Notes under the pieces: model-generated
Database searches by the model: none
What the model saw: only the letters and a program-made list of their open reading frames with translations
What the model was told of the DNA's origin: nothing
Made by a program: the position numbers and the translations under genes
In this document: positions 15,077-24,198 of the stretch, piece after piece
Position numbering within the stretch: the first letter of the stretch is position 1
Layout of the letters: each line of letters opens with the position of its first letter
NCBI RefSeq assembly: GCF_047607445.1
Contig: NZ_JBLKRT010000009.1
Coordinates: 57,893-121,892, forward strand
Origin: Crystallibacter sulfonylureivorans_A
Lineage (GTDB): Bacteria; Actinomycetota; Actinomycetes; Actinomycetales; Micrococcaceae
DNA length: 64,000 bases
Direction: 5' to 3'

Positions 15077-16477
15077 CTAGGGGCGGTTGCGGATGCCGAC
15101 GGCGGAAACCGCCCCGCCGGCGAACAGCATCAGGGCAGCGGCCAGCGCGGCGCGGCGGAAACCTGCGTAGTCAAGCAGTCCGCCGGTAATTGCGCCGGCG
15201 ACGGCAATTCCCAACAGCCCGGCAATGCGGGCCACTGCGTTGTTCACCGCGGAGGCGATCCCGCTGCGTTCCGTCTCGATCGCGCCGAGCACCGCTGCGG
15301 TCAGCGGGGAGACGGTCACCGCCAGGCCAAGACCCGCCAGCAGCACCCCCGGCAGGATGTGCTGCCAGAAGTCCAGGGGCTCATGCACGGACAACATGAG
15401 CAGAAATCCGGTTCCGGCCAGCAGCGGTCCCGCGGCCATGAACAGGCGCGGCCCGTAACGGCCCGAGAGCCGGCCGAACCACGCGGCCAGCGCGAGCGAG
15501 AGGATGCTCATCGGCAAGACCGCCAGGCCGGCGGCGGTAGCGCTGAAACCGGCGGCCTGCTGCAGAAAGACCGGCAGCGCGAACATCCCCAAGGACAGGC
15601 CGGCGTAAATTCCCACCGTGGCGATGTTGCCGACGCCGAAGTTGCGCACGCGGAATATCTGCAGCGGCATCATCGGGTAGGAGACTCGGCGTTCCCACCA
15701 CAAAAAAAGTCCCAGGCTGATGAGCCCGGCGGCCAGCGGAATGAGCACCCGTGGGTTTGTCCAGCCGAGCCGTTGCTGTTCGATCAGCGCGAACACCGCT
15801 CCGGCGAGCCCGGCGGCGGCCAGGCACGCCCCCAAGGCATCGATGGGTGCCCGAGGCTCCTGCCGGGGCGGATCGGCCAGCCGGGCCATCAGCCATAAGG
15901 TGGCGGCGATGGGCAGCACGTTCACGGCAAAGACCAGCCGCCACCCCAGCGTGTCCACCAGCAGGCCGCCGAAGACCGGGCCGATGACGAACGCGGTGCC
16001 GGTCCAGCCGGTCCAGATACCGATCGCCCGGTGCTGGTCCCGGCCAACGAAAGTCAGGGTGATCAAGGCCAGCGAAGCCGGCACGAGCAGCGCCGCGCCT
16101 GCGCCTTGGACAATCCGGGCGGCTATCAGGGCGGCGGCAGCCGGCGCCGCCGCGCAGGCCAGCGAAGCCACCCCGAAGACCATCAGCCCCAGCCTGAGGA
16201 TCCGGATCCGGCCGAACATATCGGACAGGGCGCCGGCCACCAGGATCAGCGAGCCGAGGGCCAGCAGGTAGCCGCCCACCACCCATTGCTGGACAGCCAG
16301 GCCGCCGCCCAGCTCACGGTCAATGGCCGGCAGCGCCACGTTGACGATCGAGGCGTCGAGGAAGGCCACGAAGGAAGCCAGAATGGCCACCAGGAGAACG
16401 GTGGTCTCGTTGGACCTTTTCCACAAAGCCTCAGGCTGGGGATGTTCCGAGCGGGCTGGCGGGCCGGGCGAAGCCAT
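15077..16477 (-). CDS. MFS transporter, DHA2 (EmrB/QacA) type
   Basis: A 466-residue integral membrane protein with about 14 hydrophobic segments. The N-terminal signature FLDASIVNVALPAI (about residues 40-53) and ALSDMFGRIRILRLG are typical of drug/proton antiporters of the DHA2 family, as is GAGAALLVPASLALI. It probably exports an organic compound using the proton gradient, but the substrate is unknown. It begins 33 bases after the sulfite-oxidase-like gene and is third in a row after the Crp-type regulator, so one transcript is likely. The ATG at 16477 gives a normal 35-residue cytosolic lead. Confidence 0.88.
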   Translation of the reverse strand: MASPGPPARSEHPQPEALWKRSNETTVLLVAILASFVAFLDASIVNVALPAIDRELGGGLAVQQWVVGGYLLALGSLILVAGALSDMFGRIRILRLGLMVFGVASLACAAAPAAAALIAARIVQGAGAALLVPASLALITLTFVGRDQHRAIGIWTGWTGTAFVIGPVFGGLLVDTLGWRLVFAVNVLPIAATLWLMARLADPPRQEPRAPIDALGACLAAAGLAGAVFALIEQQRLGWTNPRVLIPLAAGLISLGLFLWWERRVSYPMMPLQIFRVRNFGVGNIATVGIYAGLSLGMFALPVFLQQAAGFSATAAGLAVLPMSILSLALAAWFGRLSGRYGPRLFMAAGPLLAGTGFLLMLSVHEPLDFWQHILPGVLLAGLGLAVTVSPLTAAVLGAIETERSGIASAVNNAVARIAGLLGIAVAGAITGGLLDYAGFRRAALAAALMLFAGGAVSAVGIRNRP

Positions 16478-16510
16478 GAACCGGAATACTACCGCGTCCG
16501 GAAGCTACCT

Positions 16511-17602
16511 TCACGGACGGACAGTCACCGTCACCGTCTGCACGGCATTGTTGCCCATGCCCAAATAGTTCCATTCCGGCTCCAATGGCTGGACCTGGCC
16601 GAGGGCATCCATCGCCCGGCAGCGCAGTTGATGCCCGCCCGCTTCCGCCTGCCAGCGGAAAGTCCAGCCGCGCCAAGCATATTCGCCGTCCGGCGGGTCC
16701 AGTTGCGCCTCAGACCACACGCCGTCGACGGCGACCTTGACCTGCTGGATGGGTGCCCTGCCGGACCAGGCCCTGCCGCGCAGCCGCACCGGGCCGGCGT
16801 CCACCAGCCGGTTGCGAGTCATGAAGTCCGGGATGCCCGGCGGGACCATCAGCGCACGGACCTTGATCCGCGTTACCGGGTCGCCGGGATCGGTTTCGCT
16901 GCGGTTGTAGCGGTAGGAGGACATCTGCTGGAATCCCGTATACGGGACGGTGCTGGCCTCGATGCCGGTCAGCCACTTCACGCTGGCCATCCCGTACCAG
17001 CCTGGCACCACCAGCCGCACCGGGAAGCCGTGCTGCGGTGGCAACGGCGCACCGTTCATGGCGTAGGCCAGCAATACGTCCCGGGACGTTGCCTCGGAAA
17101 CTTTCAGGCTCCGTGCATAGCTCTGCTCTTCACCGCCCTGGACGCCCCGGTCCGCGCCGGTGAAAACCACATCCACCGCTTCCGGGTCCACGCCGGCCTC
17201 AGCGAGCAAGGGGGCCAGCGGTGTGCCGGTCCAATCGGCGGTGCCGACTCCGCCGTAGATCCAGGGCTGGCTCACGGGCCGGGGTTTGATGAGGCTCCGG
17301 CCGTTGCCTGCGCATTCCAAGGTGACGGCCAGGGTGCGCTGTTCGCGGGCCTGCAGTTGGGCCAGGCTGAACTCCAGCGGCCGGTGCACCGCACCGCCGA
17401 TCCGCAGCCGCCAGGCACCGGCGTCGATAAGCGGGACATCGAAATGAGTGAGCAAATAGTGCAGGCCCGCCGGCGTACGGTCGGCGGTAAGCATCTCCAG
17501 CGGCATCGCGTGATTGCGGGACGCCAATTGCAGTTCTTCTGCGGTCAGCGGCACGTCGGTCACGGGGCCTGACTGCGTTGCCGGTGTGGGTAGGGTCTTC
17601 AT
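16511..17602 (-). CDS. Sulfite oxidase-like molybdopterin enzyme
   Basis: A 363-residue enzyme of the sulfite oxidase superfamily. The molybdopterin domain has LECAGNGR with the Mo-ligand cysteine at about residue 97, then GVGTADWTGTPLAPLL and GFPVRLVVPGWYGMASVKWL, all conserved in the family. The C-terminal ~110 residues form the Ig-like dimerisation domain (RLRGRAWSGRAPI to the end). There is no haem domain and no evident signal peptide, so it is predicted cytosolic with an unknown electron acceptor. The ATG at 17602 lies six bases after GACACT. An earlier in-frame start would overlap the regulator gene. It lies 31 bases downstream of the Crp-type gene. Confidence 0.88.
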   Translation of the reverse strand: MKTLPTPATQSGPVTDVPLTAEELQLASRNHAMPLEMLTADRTPAGLHYLLTHFDVPLIDAGAWRLRIGGAVHRPLEFSLAQLQAREQRTLAVTLECAGNGRSLIKPRPVSQPWIYGGVGTADWTGTPLAPLLAEAGVDPEAVDVVFTGADRGVQGGEEQSYARSLKVSEATSRDVLLAYAMNGAPLPPQHGFPVRLVVPGWYGMASVKWLTGIEASTVPYTGFQQMSSYRYNRSETDPGDPVTRIKVRALMVPPGIPDFMTRNRLVDAGPVRLRGRAWSGRAPIQQVKVAVDGVWSEAQLDPPDGEYAWRGWTFRWQAEAGGHQLRCRAMDALGQVQPLEPEWNYLGMGNNAVQTVTVTVRP

Positions 17603-17633
17603 AGGTCCAGTGTCGGGAGCTACCCGGACGGTG

Positions 17634-18380
17634 TCAGGAACCTGGGTTCCAGATGGCCAGCTCCGCCAGCCTTCCCGTCTCAACAATCACTATCCGGTCC
17701 CGCTCGGTACGGACCACCCCGGCTTCGCGCAGGTCGCGCAGAATGCGCACCACCACTTCGCGGACCGAGCCGACTGCCTGCGCCAGTTCCTGCTGCGTGG
17801 TGCGTACGGCCAGCTCCGACCCGGCAGCTGGCATCGGCGGCACGGCCAGTTGGCCGACGTCGGCACCGGCGGCCAGGTCCAGTAGGTGCCGGGCGACCCG
17901 CTGCCGCACCGAGGTAAAGGCGCTGCCGGGAATCTCGGCCATAAACCCGAGCACGCGTTCGCTCAGTTCGCGCAGGAAGGCGTGGGCCACCGGCAGTTCG
18001 CGCGCCGCGGCGCCACGTACCCGCACGGGGGAGAGCCGCACCAGTTCGGTGTCGGTCAGCGCCACTCCGCTCACCGGCAGGGCGAAGTCCGGTGAGAACA
18101 GGGAAACCACCCCCATCAGCGACCCGCGGCGGCAGTAGCGAACCGTGATGGTTCGCCCGTCCGGGGCCGTGGCATAGAACTTCAGCAGCCCGGAGACCAT
18201 CAGCTCCAGATGGGGGTCTGCATCGCCTTCACGGTGGGTGACAGTGCCGGCCGGCACCCGGACCAGGGTGCTGCCGGTCAAGAGGTCGCCCAGCAGCGGC
18301 TCGGGCAGGCTGCCAAGTGGCGAGGCGGCAATTGCCTGCAGTGCCGAGACGTCCGCGGTCCACGCCGGGTCTTGTCCCAT
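17634..18380 (-). CDS. Crp/Fnr-family transcriptional regulator
   Basis: A 248-residue regulator. A cyclic-nucleotide-binding-like beta roll covers about residues 25-140 (VPAGTVTHREGD, HLELMVSGLLKFY, GRTITVRYCRRGSLMG), followed by a long dimer helix and a winged helix-turn-helix at about 180-235 (RTTQQELAQAVGSVREVVVRILRDL). It has no Fnr-type cysteine cluster at the N-terminus. The ligand is unknown. The ATG at 18380 has GGAGG five bases upstream. A longer open frame to 18584 would run into the divergent VOC gene. It probably controls the sulfite-oxidase and MFS genes downstream and possibly the divergent gene. Confidence 0.87.
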   Translation of the reverse strand: MGQDPAWTADVSALQAIAASPLGSLPEPLLGDLLTGSTLVRVPAGTVTHREGDADPHLELMVSGLLKFYATAPDGRTITVRYCRRGSLMGVVSLFSPDFALPVSGVALTDTELVRLSPVRVRGAAARELPVAHAFLRELSERVLGFMAEIPGSAFTSVRQRVARHLLDLAAGADVGQLAVPPMPAAGSELAVRTTQQELAQAVGSVREVVVRILRDLREAGVVRTERDRIVIVETGRLAELAIWNPGS

Positions 18381-18513
18381 GTCGGCCTCCGTCAATACCC
18401 GCGGCCGGACCTGCGGCGGGTCCTGGTTCCATGCTAGCGGCGCGGAGCCCTGTTCTGACCGGTGCCGCTGTGCCAGTCTGGAAGTGCCCGCCCGCGAAGC
18501 GAAGGAGACCATC

Positions 18514-18903
18514 ATGGACAGCGCCGGGTTTACTCCCAACCATGCTTTCAGCGGCTTCAGCGTCAATGACATCGCCGCCGCCAAACAGTTTTATGGCGGT
18601 ACCTTGGGCCTCAAGGTCGCCGATGGACCCATGGGGATCCTCGAGCTCCATCTGCCCGGCGGCGCCCGGGTGATCATGTATCCGAAGCCGGACCACGAAC
18701 CGGCAACGTTCACGGTCTTGAATTTCGCCGTCGACGACGTCGAAACCGCGGTGGACCAACTCAACGGCCGTGGCGTGCAGACCAAGATCTACAACAATCC
18801 GGACCTGCCCACCGACGACAAGGGCATCATGCGCGGCAACGGCCCTGACATCGCCTGGTTCAAGGACCCTGCCGGCAACATCCTCTCGGTGCTTAAGGAA
18901 TGA
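18514..18903 (+). CDS. VOC-family (glyoxalase-like) protein
   Basis: A 129-residue vicinal-oxygen-chelate protein. Seen: AFSGFSVNDIAAAKQFYGGTLGLKV at the start, LELHLPGGARVIMYPKPDH in the middle, and FKDPAGNILSVLKE at the end, which carry the usual metal-ligand positions. The function of this subgroup is not settled. AAGGAGA lies seven bases before the ATG at 18514. It is divergent from the Crp-type gene with 133 bases between the starts, a shared control region. Confidence 0.82.
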   Translation: MDSAGFTPNHAFSGFSVNDIAAAKQFYGGTLGLKVADGPMGILELHLPGGARVIMYPKPDHEPATFTVLNFAVDDVETAVDQLNGRGVQTKIYNNPDLPTDDKGIMRGNGPDIAWFKDPAGNILSVLKE

Positions 18904-18936
18904 CGGCGCGGCTCGTCGGCAGTCGGGGCCCGGGGA

Positions 18937-20526
18937 CTACTCCGCGCGCGTTCCCCACCACAGGCAGTAGGCGCTGGAGCCCGCTTGGACCAGCAGCAGC
19001 CACCACGGTACGACGCCTGATATCACAGCGATCAGGGCGGGCAATAAGGCGAGCACCGCGAAGTCCGGACCTCGGATGAAACTGGCCTCGACGCCCGCGG
19101 GCATAAGCAGGTTGGAAGTGCTGCCGCCGGGGCGGGTCCAGTCGGGCCGCGGCTGAAACGCGGCCCGACTGGCCGCACCGGCCAAACCGAGTCCGGCCAG
19201 GATTCCGAGCACGGCCAACGCCGGGCCACCCGCGCCCATCACTGCCAGCAACCCGAAGGACACCAGACCCCAAACCGCCAGACAAACGGCGGGAAGTACA
19301 GCATGGGCGCGCCGTGCCTGGACGGGAGCCAAGGGCAGAAGGCTTTCAAGGACCGGTCTGGCAGCGTGCGCACGGGCAACGAAGGCGCAGCCGGAGGCGG
19401 CCGCCCAGCCACAGCCCAGCAGGAAGCCAACCATGACGATGGAGCTGCCGACACCGGCGATGCAGCCAACGGCAGCCGGAGCCAGCGCCATCACGCCCAC
19501 ATGACGAACCTTGCCGGGGGAGCGGAGAAAGGCGACGACGTCGGCGCGTACCAGCACGGCCGAGGGCGAGGACGGTGGGGCAAGGCTGAGACGGAACCGG
19601 CGGCGCACCCTGCGATGACCCAGTGCCCGCTCCAGCTCACGGAAGTCGCCGAAATACAGCGCGCCGGCGGCGTGGCCGGAGACACCGCCGCTGGCGGTCA
19701 GCTCGGCGGTCGAAAGCGACCGGAGCAGGAAATAACCGCAGCAGCCGCCAACCAGGACCAGGACGGCTGCGGCCCACAGCGGCCAGATGCTGCCGTGGAC
19801 CACCAGCAGCGGCCAACCGGAAGGCAACAACAGCAAAGCTTGCCCGGGAAACGACGCAAGACCTCCGGACAGCAGCGGCAGGAGCAGGACCACTAGGCCA
19901 ACGGCACTGGCTATCCCGGCAACCCGGGCTGCCGTCGGCTTCCCGGCCAGAGCCTGCGCAAGCGCTGCGGCCAGGTAGAGCGCCGCGCCGACGGCCGCCG
20001 CCGCGGCGCTGCCCAGCAGCACCGAGGCCGCCCCGTGCGCAGGCCCCGCCAACGCCGCCAGCGGGACGAAAACAAGACCGGCCACCAAGGCTGTTCGGAG
20101 CATCCGGCCGGCTGCCGGCCGGGCCAGTGCCCTCCGCCGGTTTATCGGCAGGCCCAGCCACCAATACGCCTGGGCAGCGGTGGCCGAGACCGGGCCCAGA
20201 CGCAACAGCAGCAGGAAGCCGCCGGAAGCGGCCAGCAGCAGGACGGCCGCGATAGCCGTCTGCGCCGGAACCTGGGCGAACCTGTCGGAGATCACGCTTC
20301 GCGTCAGCACCGATCCGGCGTTGACCAAGAGTTCTTCCCGAATGCCGTACAGCAGGGCCCCGGCGTAGGAAAGCAGCACGACTGCGCCCAAAAGTGTCTG
20401 GTACACGTCCGCAAAGATGCTCCACCGACTCTCCAGCGGATGCCGTGCTGCCGCAGCCCGGGAAAAGGACATCGGATTGAAGCGCACGGCCCCGGCTGTA
20501 CCAGCGGCGGAAGGAAGCTGGCTCAC
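18937..20526 (-). CDS. ABC transporter permease-like membrane protein (DUF6297 type)
   Basis: A 529-residue protein with about 12 hydrophobic segments in two clusters separated by a basic loop near residues 280-320 (RELERALGHRRVRRRF). It resembles the permease partners of small actinobacterial ABC exporters. No substrate can be named. The gene start overlaps the stop of the ATPase gene by four bases, so the two products form one transporter. No export cargo gene such as a lantibiotic precursor is seen nearby. Confidence 0.75.
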   Translation of the reverse strand: MSQLPSAAGTAGAVRFNPMSFSRAAAARHPLESRWSIFADVYQTLLGAVVLLSYAGALLYGIREELLVNAGSVLTRSVISDRFAQVPAQTAIAAVLLLAASGGFLLLLRLGPVSATAAQAYWWLGLPINRRRALARPAAGRMLRTALVAGLVFVPLAALAGPAHGAASVLLGSAAAAAVGAALYLAAALAQALAGKPTAARVAGIASAVGLVVLLLPLLSGGLASFPGQALLLLPSGWPLLVVHGSIWPLWAAAVLVLVGGCCGYFLLRSLSTAELTASGGVSGHAAGALYFGDFRELERALGHRRVRRRFRLSLAPPSSPSAVLVRADVVAFLRSPGKVRHVGVMALAPAAVGCIAGVGSSIVMVGFLLGCGWAAASGCAFVARAHAARPVLESLLPLAPVQARRAHAVLPAVCLAVWGLVSFGLLAVMGAGGPALAVLGILAGLGLAGAASRAAFQPRPDWTRPGGSTSNLLMPAGVEASFIRGPDFAVLALLPALIAVISGVVPWWLLLVQAGSSAYCLWWGTRAE

Positions 20527-21221
20527 CCGGAAATCAACTCGGCCGCGCGTTCCGGCGCAACGAAAGCTACGTCGTCGCCATCCAACACCGCGCAGCGGTC
20601 GGCTGTGGCGGCCAGCAGCAGCGGATCATGCGTTGCCAGCAGGATCGCCGCCCCGGCGCCGGCACACCCGACGATCCGCTCGGCCAAGCGGCGGCGCATC
20701 GTCTGATCCAGCCGCTGCTCCGGTTCATCCAGCACCAGCAGCGTGAACGGGCGGATGAAGGCGGAAGCCAGCAGGAGCCGGCGCTTCTGCCCGGAGGAGA
20801 GGGAATGCGGGAAGTCCTCGGCATGGCTGTCCAAGCCAAAAAATCCAACTTCACGGCTGACGGCCGCAGACGGGTCATCCAGTCCGTGCCCGAGGGCGAT
20901 CAGCAGCAGGTGCTCACTGACCGTCAACGCCGGGAAGAAGGCATCGTCGTCGAAAACCGTGGCGACGCTGCGGCGGTAATGCAGCGATCGTTCGTCCGCG
21001 GGCACTCCGTCAAGTTTGATGCTGCCGGCCACCGGTTCTTGACGGCCGCTCAGCGTCCTCAGCATGGTCGACTTGCCGGCTCCGTTGGCGCCGGCCAAGG
21101 CCAGCACCTGCCCCGGATTCAGGTCAGCGCTGAACTGGCCGCACACCGCGGATCCGTCGTAGCCGGCCATAACCGATTCAGCCTGCAGCCGCGGAAGTTG
21201 TTCCTGAGACCTGGAGGTCAC
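20523..21221 (-). CDS. ABC transporter ATP-binding protein
   Basis: A 232-residue nucleotide-binding subunit. Walker A is GANGAGKST (about residues 44-52), the signature is SLSSGQKRR, Walker B is LLVLDEPEQRLD, and the H-loop is LLATHD. The C-terminal half is compact with no regulatory domain. It is followed with a four-base overlap by the 529-residue membrane protein. It is an orphan pair transcribed away from the siderophore importer cluster upstream, separated from it by 135 bases, in which I see no clear terminator. Confidence 0.88.
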   Translation of the reverse strand: MTSRSQEQLPRLQAESVMAGYDGSAVCGQFSADLNPGQVLALAGANGAGKSTMLRTLSGRQEPVAGSIKLDGVPADERSLHYRRSVATVFDDDAFFPALTVSEHLLLIALGHGLDDPSAAVSREVGFFGLDSHAEDFPHSLSSGQKRRLLLASAFIRPFTLLVLDEPEQRLDQTMRRRLAERIVGCAGAGAAILLATHDPLLLAATADRCAVLDGDDVAFVAPERAAELISG

Positions 21222-21356
21222 TGAGTCGCCGTCCCTTTCGCTGCCGGGTCCTTGTGCTCAAACCCTATAGGGCAGCATGAAGGATGGCCCAGAGCGGGCT
21301 CGCAAGTTGCCGGCGGTTTGCTGCGAACGAACGCCTACAGTGCCGGAAACAGCCGT

Positions 21357-22115
21357 TCAGGCGAAGTAGACGCCGATCCGGTTGCCGTCGATTTCCTCGA
21401 TCCGAATGTCGATCTCGTAGACATCGCGAAGGACTTCAGGATGCATGATCTGCGCCGGGGAGCCCTGATGGATCAGCCGGCCGGAGCGCATGGCGATGAT
21501 GGAGTCGGAGTAGCAGGAGGCGAAGTTGATGTCATGGATGACCAGCACCACCGTCTTGCCCAGCTCGTCGGTCAGCCGGCGCAGCAGCCGCATCATTTCC
21601 ACCGAGTGCTTCATGTCCAGGTTGTTCAGCGGCTCGTCCAGCAGCAGGTAGTCGGTGTCCTGCGCCAGGACCATGGCAATGAAAGCGCGCTGGCGCTGGC
21701 CGCCGGAGAGCTCGTCCACGAACTTGTCCGCCATCGAGGTCAGGTCCAGATACTCCAGGGCCTGGTCGATGTGCGCCTTGTCGGTGGCGGTCGGCCGGCC
21801 CTGGTTGTGCGGGAAGCGGCCGAAACCGACCAGGTCGCGGACGGTCAGGCGGACGGTCAGCTGGTTGTCCTGGCGAAGGATGGCCATTTTGCGGGCCAGT
21901 TCCTTGCCCGCGGTGTTGCTGACGTCCAGTCCGTCGATGGTGACGGCTCCGGCATCCATCGGCAGCAGCCGGGAGACCATGGACAGCAGCGTGGACTTGC
22001 CGGCCCCATTGGGCCCGATGATCGAGGTGATCCCGCCGTCCTTGATGTAGCAGCTGACATCGTCCACTACCGTCTGCGTGCCGTAGGTCTTGGAGACGCC
22101 GGAGACGTGGATCAT
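21357..22115 (-). CDS. Iron-siderophore ABC importer, ATP-binding subunit
   Basis: A 252-residue FecE/FepC-type ATPase. Walker A is GPNGAGKST (34-42), the Q-loop is ILRQDN, the signature is LSGGQRQRAFIAMVLAQ, Walker B is YLLLDEPLNNLD, and the H-loop is VIHDINFA. It powers uptake through the two permeases upstream. The ATG at 22115 overlaps the preceding permease stop by four bases. The open frame continues upstream only as a shadow. It is the last gene of the four-gene operon that starts at 25149. Confidence 0.92.
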   Translation of the reverse strand: MIHVSGVSKTYGTQTVVDDVSCYIKDGGITSIIGPNGAGKSTLLSMVSRLLPMDAGAVTIDGLDVSNTAGKELARKMAILRQDNQLTVRLTVRDLVGFGRFPHNQGRPTATDKAHIDQALEYLDLTSMADKFVDELSGGQRQRAFIAMVLAQDTDYLLLDEPLNNLDMKHSVEMMRLLRRLTDELGKTVVLVIHDINFASCYSDSIIAMRSGRLIHQGSPAQIMHPEVLRDVYEIDIRIEEIDGNRIGVYFA

Positions 22116-23119
22116 TTGACGGAGCCTTTCAACAGCAGGGCGATAAACAGGAGGCCGCCCGCGAATTCGATGACAATGCTCAGCGCGGTGTCGAAGCTGA
22201 ACACCTGCTCGAGCACCAGCTGGCCGCCGAGCAGCGCGATTGCGCCCAGCAGCACGGCGATGGGCAGCACGTAAACATGGCGGAAATGCGAGCAAATCAG
22301 ATAGGCCAGGCTGGCCACCAGCAGGCCAAAGAACGTAATCGGACCGACCAGCGCGGTGGAGACGGCCACCAGGACGGCGCACACCATCAAGACCGTGGTC
22401 ACGGCCCGCCGGTGGTTCACGCCCAGGTTCAGAGCAGTGTCCCGTCCCAGCGCCAGCACATCCAGCTCCCGGCGCATCCGCCAGACCGGGACGCTGGCGG
22501 CGGCAACTGCCAGCGCCGAGACGGCCAGCAGCAAGCCGTCCACGTTATTGAAGCTGGCGAAGAACAGGTCTTGCAGGATGATGAATTCGCTCGGGTCGAT
22601 CAGCCGCTGCAGCAGCGAGGAGATGCCGCGGAACATCGTGCCGAACACGATGCCCACCAGCAGCATCAGGTGCAGGCTCTTGCCGCCGCCGGTGAACAGC
22701 CAGCGGTAGAGCAGGAAGGAGAAGGCGACCATCAGCGAAACTTCGATCACGAAGCGAGCCGGTGCGCCCATGCTCAGCAGCGCCTGGCCGCCGATGGCGA
22801 AGGTCAGCCCGGTCTGGATCAGCATGTAGAGGGCATCGAAACCCATGATCGACGGCGTCAGGATCCGGTTGGCGGTCACCGTCTGGAACAGCACCGTGGA
22901 CACACCCACGGCGTACGCCACCAGCAGCATCGACCCGATCTTGATCGCCCGCCGGGGCAGGATGTAGCCCAGGTTGCCACGCAGGTCGATGGTCATGAAC
23001 ACGGCAACCAGTACCGCGGTGAGGAGTCCCAGCAGGATGATCCAGGTCCGTGGCCGGACGGTCTTGACGGTGCGGCGCTTGTGCTGCGTCAGGGCGGCGG
23101 GCAGAACCGTGTCAGCCAT
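22112..23119 (-). CDS. Iron-siderophore ABC importer, FecCD-type permease 2
   Basis: A 335-residue permease with about nine hydrophobic segments after a basic N-terminus (HKRRTVKTVRPRTW). Family segments seen include NRILTPSIMGFDALY and the ATPase-coupling region ALGRDTALNLGVNHRR, with the conserved G-x-NLG-type loop. It pairs with permease 1, whose gene end it overlaps by eight bases, and with the ATPase that follows. Confidence 0.92.
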   Translation of the reverse strand: MADTVLPAALTQHKRRTVKTVRPRTWIILLGLLTAVLVAVFMTIDLRGNLGYILPRRAIKIGSMLLVAYAVGVSTVLFQTVTANRILTPSIMGFDALYMLIQTGLTFAIGGQALLSMGAPARFVIEVSLMVAFSFLLYRWLFTGGGKSLHLMLLVGIVFGTMFRGISSLLQRLIDPSEFIILQDLFFASFNNVDGLLLAVSALAVAAASVPVWRMRRELDVLALGRDTALNLGVNHRRAVTTVLMVCAVLVAVSTALVGPITFFGLLVASLAYLICSHFRHVYVLPIAVLLGAIALLGGQLVLEQVFSFDTALSIVIEFAGGLLFIALLLKGSVK

Positions 23120-24143
23120 TTTTGCGGGTCCTCAGCAGCAGGTACAGGAAAATGGCGCTGCCGACGGCGGAGACAATGACGCCCACGGGGATTTCGTAGG
23201 GGAACCGGATGGTGCGGCCGATGATGTCGCAGAGCAGCACGAAGCCGGCGCCGAACACGGCCACCCAAGGGACCGCGCGGCGGACGCTGTCGCCGAACAC
23301 CAGTGAAACCAGGTTGGGCACCACCAGGCCCAGGAAGGGAATGGCACCGATGTTGACCACCACCACGGCGCTGATCAGCGAAACGATCACCAGTCCCAGG
23401 GTCATCACCCGGCCGTAGTTCAGGCCCAGGTTGGTGGAGAATTCCTGGCCCATGCCGGCCATGGTGAACCGGTCCGCGCATAGATAACCGACCACAGCAA
23501 GGACCGCGACGATCCAGAGCAGCTCGTAGCGGCCGCGCAGCACACCGGAGAAGTCGCCGATCATCCAGCTGTTCAGCGACTGCAGCAGGTCGTACCGGTA
23601 GGCAAAGAAGGTGGTGACAGCCGCGATCACGCCGCCCAGCATGATGCCCACCAGCGGCACGATCAGCGTGTTGCGCAGCGGGATCCGCCGCAAGACCAGC
23701 AGGAACAACCCGGTTCCGGCCGCCGCGAACACGGTTGCCACCGACATCTTGGCCAGCAGCGATGCGCCGGGGATGGCCACCGTGACTACCAGGATGCCCA
23801 GCGAGGCCGACTCCACGGTGCCCACGGTGGACGGCTCCACGAATTTGTTCCGCGCCATGAGCTGCATGATCAATCCGGCAATGCCCAGTGCCGCACCGGC
23901 CAGGATGACGGACAGGGTCCGCGGCAGCCGGCTGATCCAGAAGATGTCCCAGGCGGTCTGGTCACCGGAGAGCAGCGCCGGCAGGGAGACATCGCTGACC
24001 CCCACGAACATGCTGGCACAGGCCAACACAACGACGGCGGTGCCCGCCCAGGCGAGCTGCGCACCGGTTCCCCGGGGACGCGAACGCCGGGCTGGGGCGG
24101 CAACCGGAGCCGGAGCTGGGGTGGAAATCGTGGAGGAAGCCAT
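23112..24143 (-). CDS. Iron-siderophore ABC importer, FecCD-type permease 1
   Basis: A 343-residue permease with nine to ten membrane segments. Seen: LPRTLSVILAGAALGIAGLIMQLMARNKFVEPSTVG and GMGQEFSTNLGLNYGRV (coupling loop), then VVVNIGAIPFLGLVVPNLV. The start is uncertain: ATG 24143 is used, and a GTG 12 bases upstream is possible. Neither has a strong ribosome binding site. It follows the binding-protein gene by 55 bases in the same operon. Confidence 0.9.
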   Translation of the reverse strand: MASSTISTPAPAPVAAPARRSRPRGTGAQLAWAGTAVVVLACASMFVGVSDVSLPALLSGDQTAWDIFWISRLPRTLSVILAGAALGIAGLIMQLMARNKFVEPSTVGTVESASLGILVVTVAIPGASLLAKMSVATVFAAAGTGLFLLVLRRIPLRNTLIVPLVGIMLGGVIAAVTTFFAYRYDLLQSLNSWMIGDFSGVLRGRYELLWIVAVLAVVGYLCADRFTMAGMGQEFSTNLGLNYGRVMTLGLVIVSLISAVVVVNIGAIPFLGLVVPNLVSLVFGDSVRRAVPWVAVFGAGFVLLCDIIGRTIRFPYEIPVGVIVSAVGSAIFLYLLLRTRKNG

Positions 24144-24198
24144 AGGTCGGGCCACCGCGCAGGCCGCCGGCTTCGCAAGCCGGCGGCCGGACGGGGGG

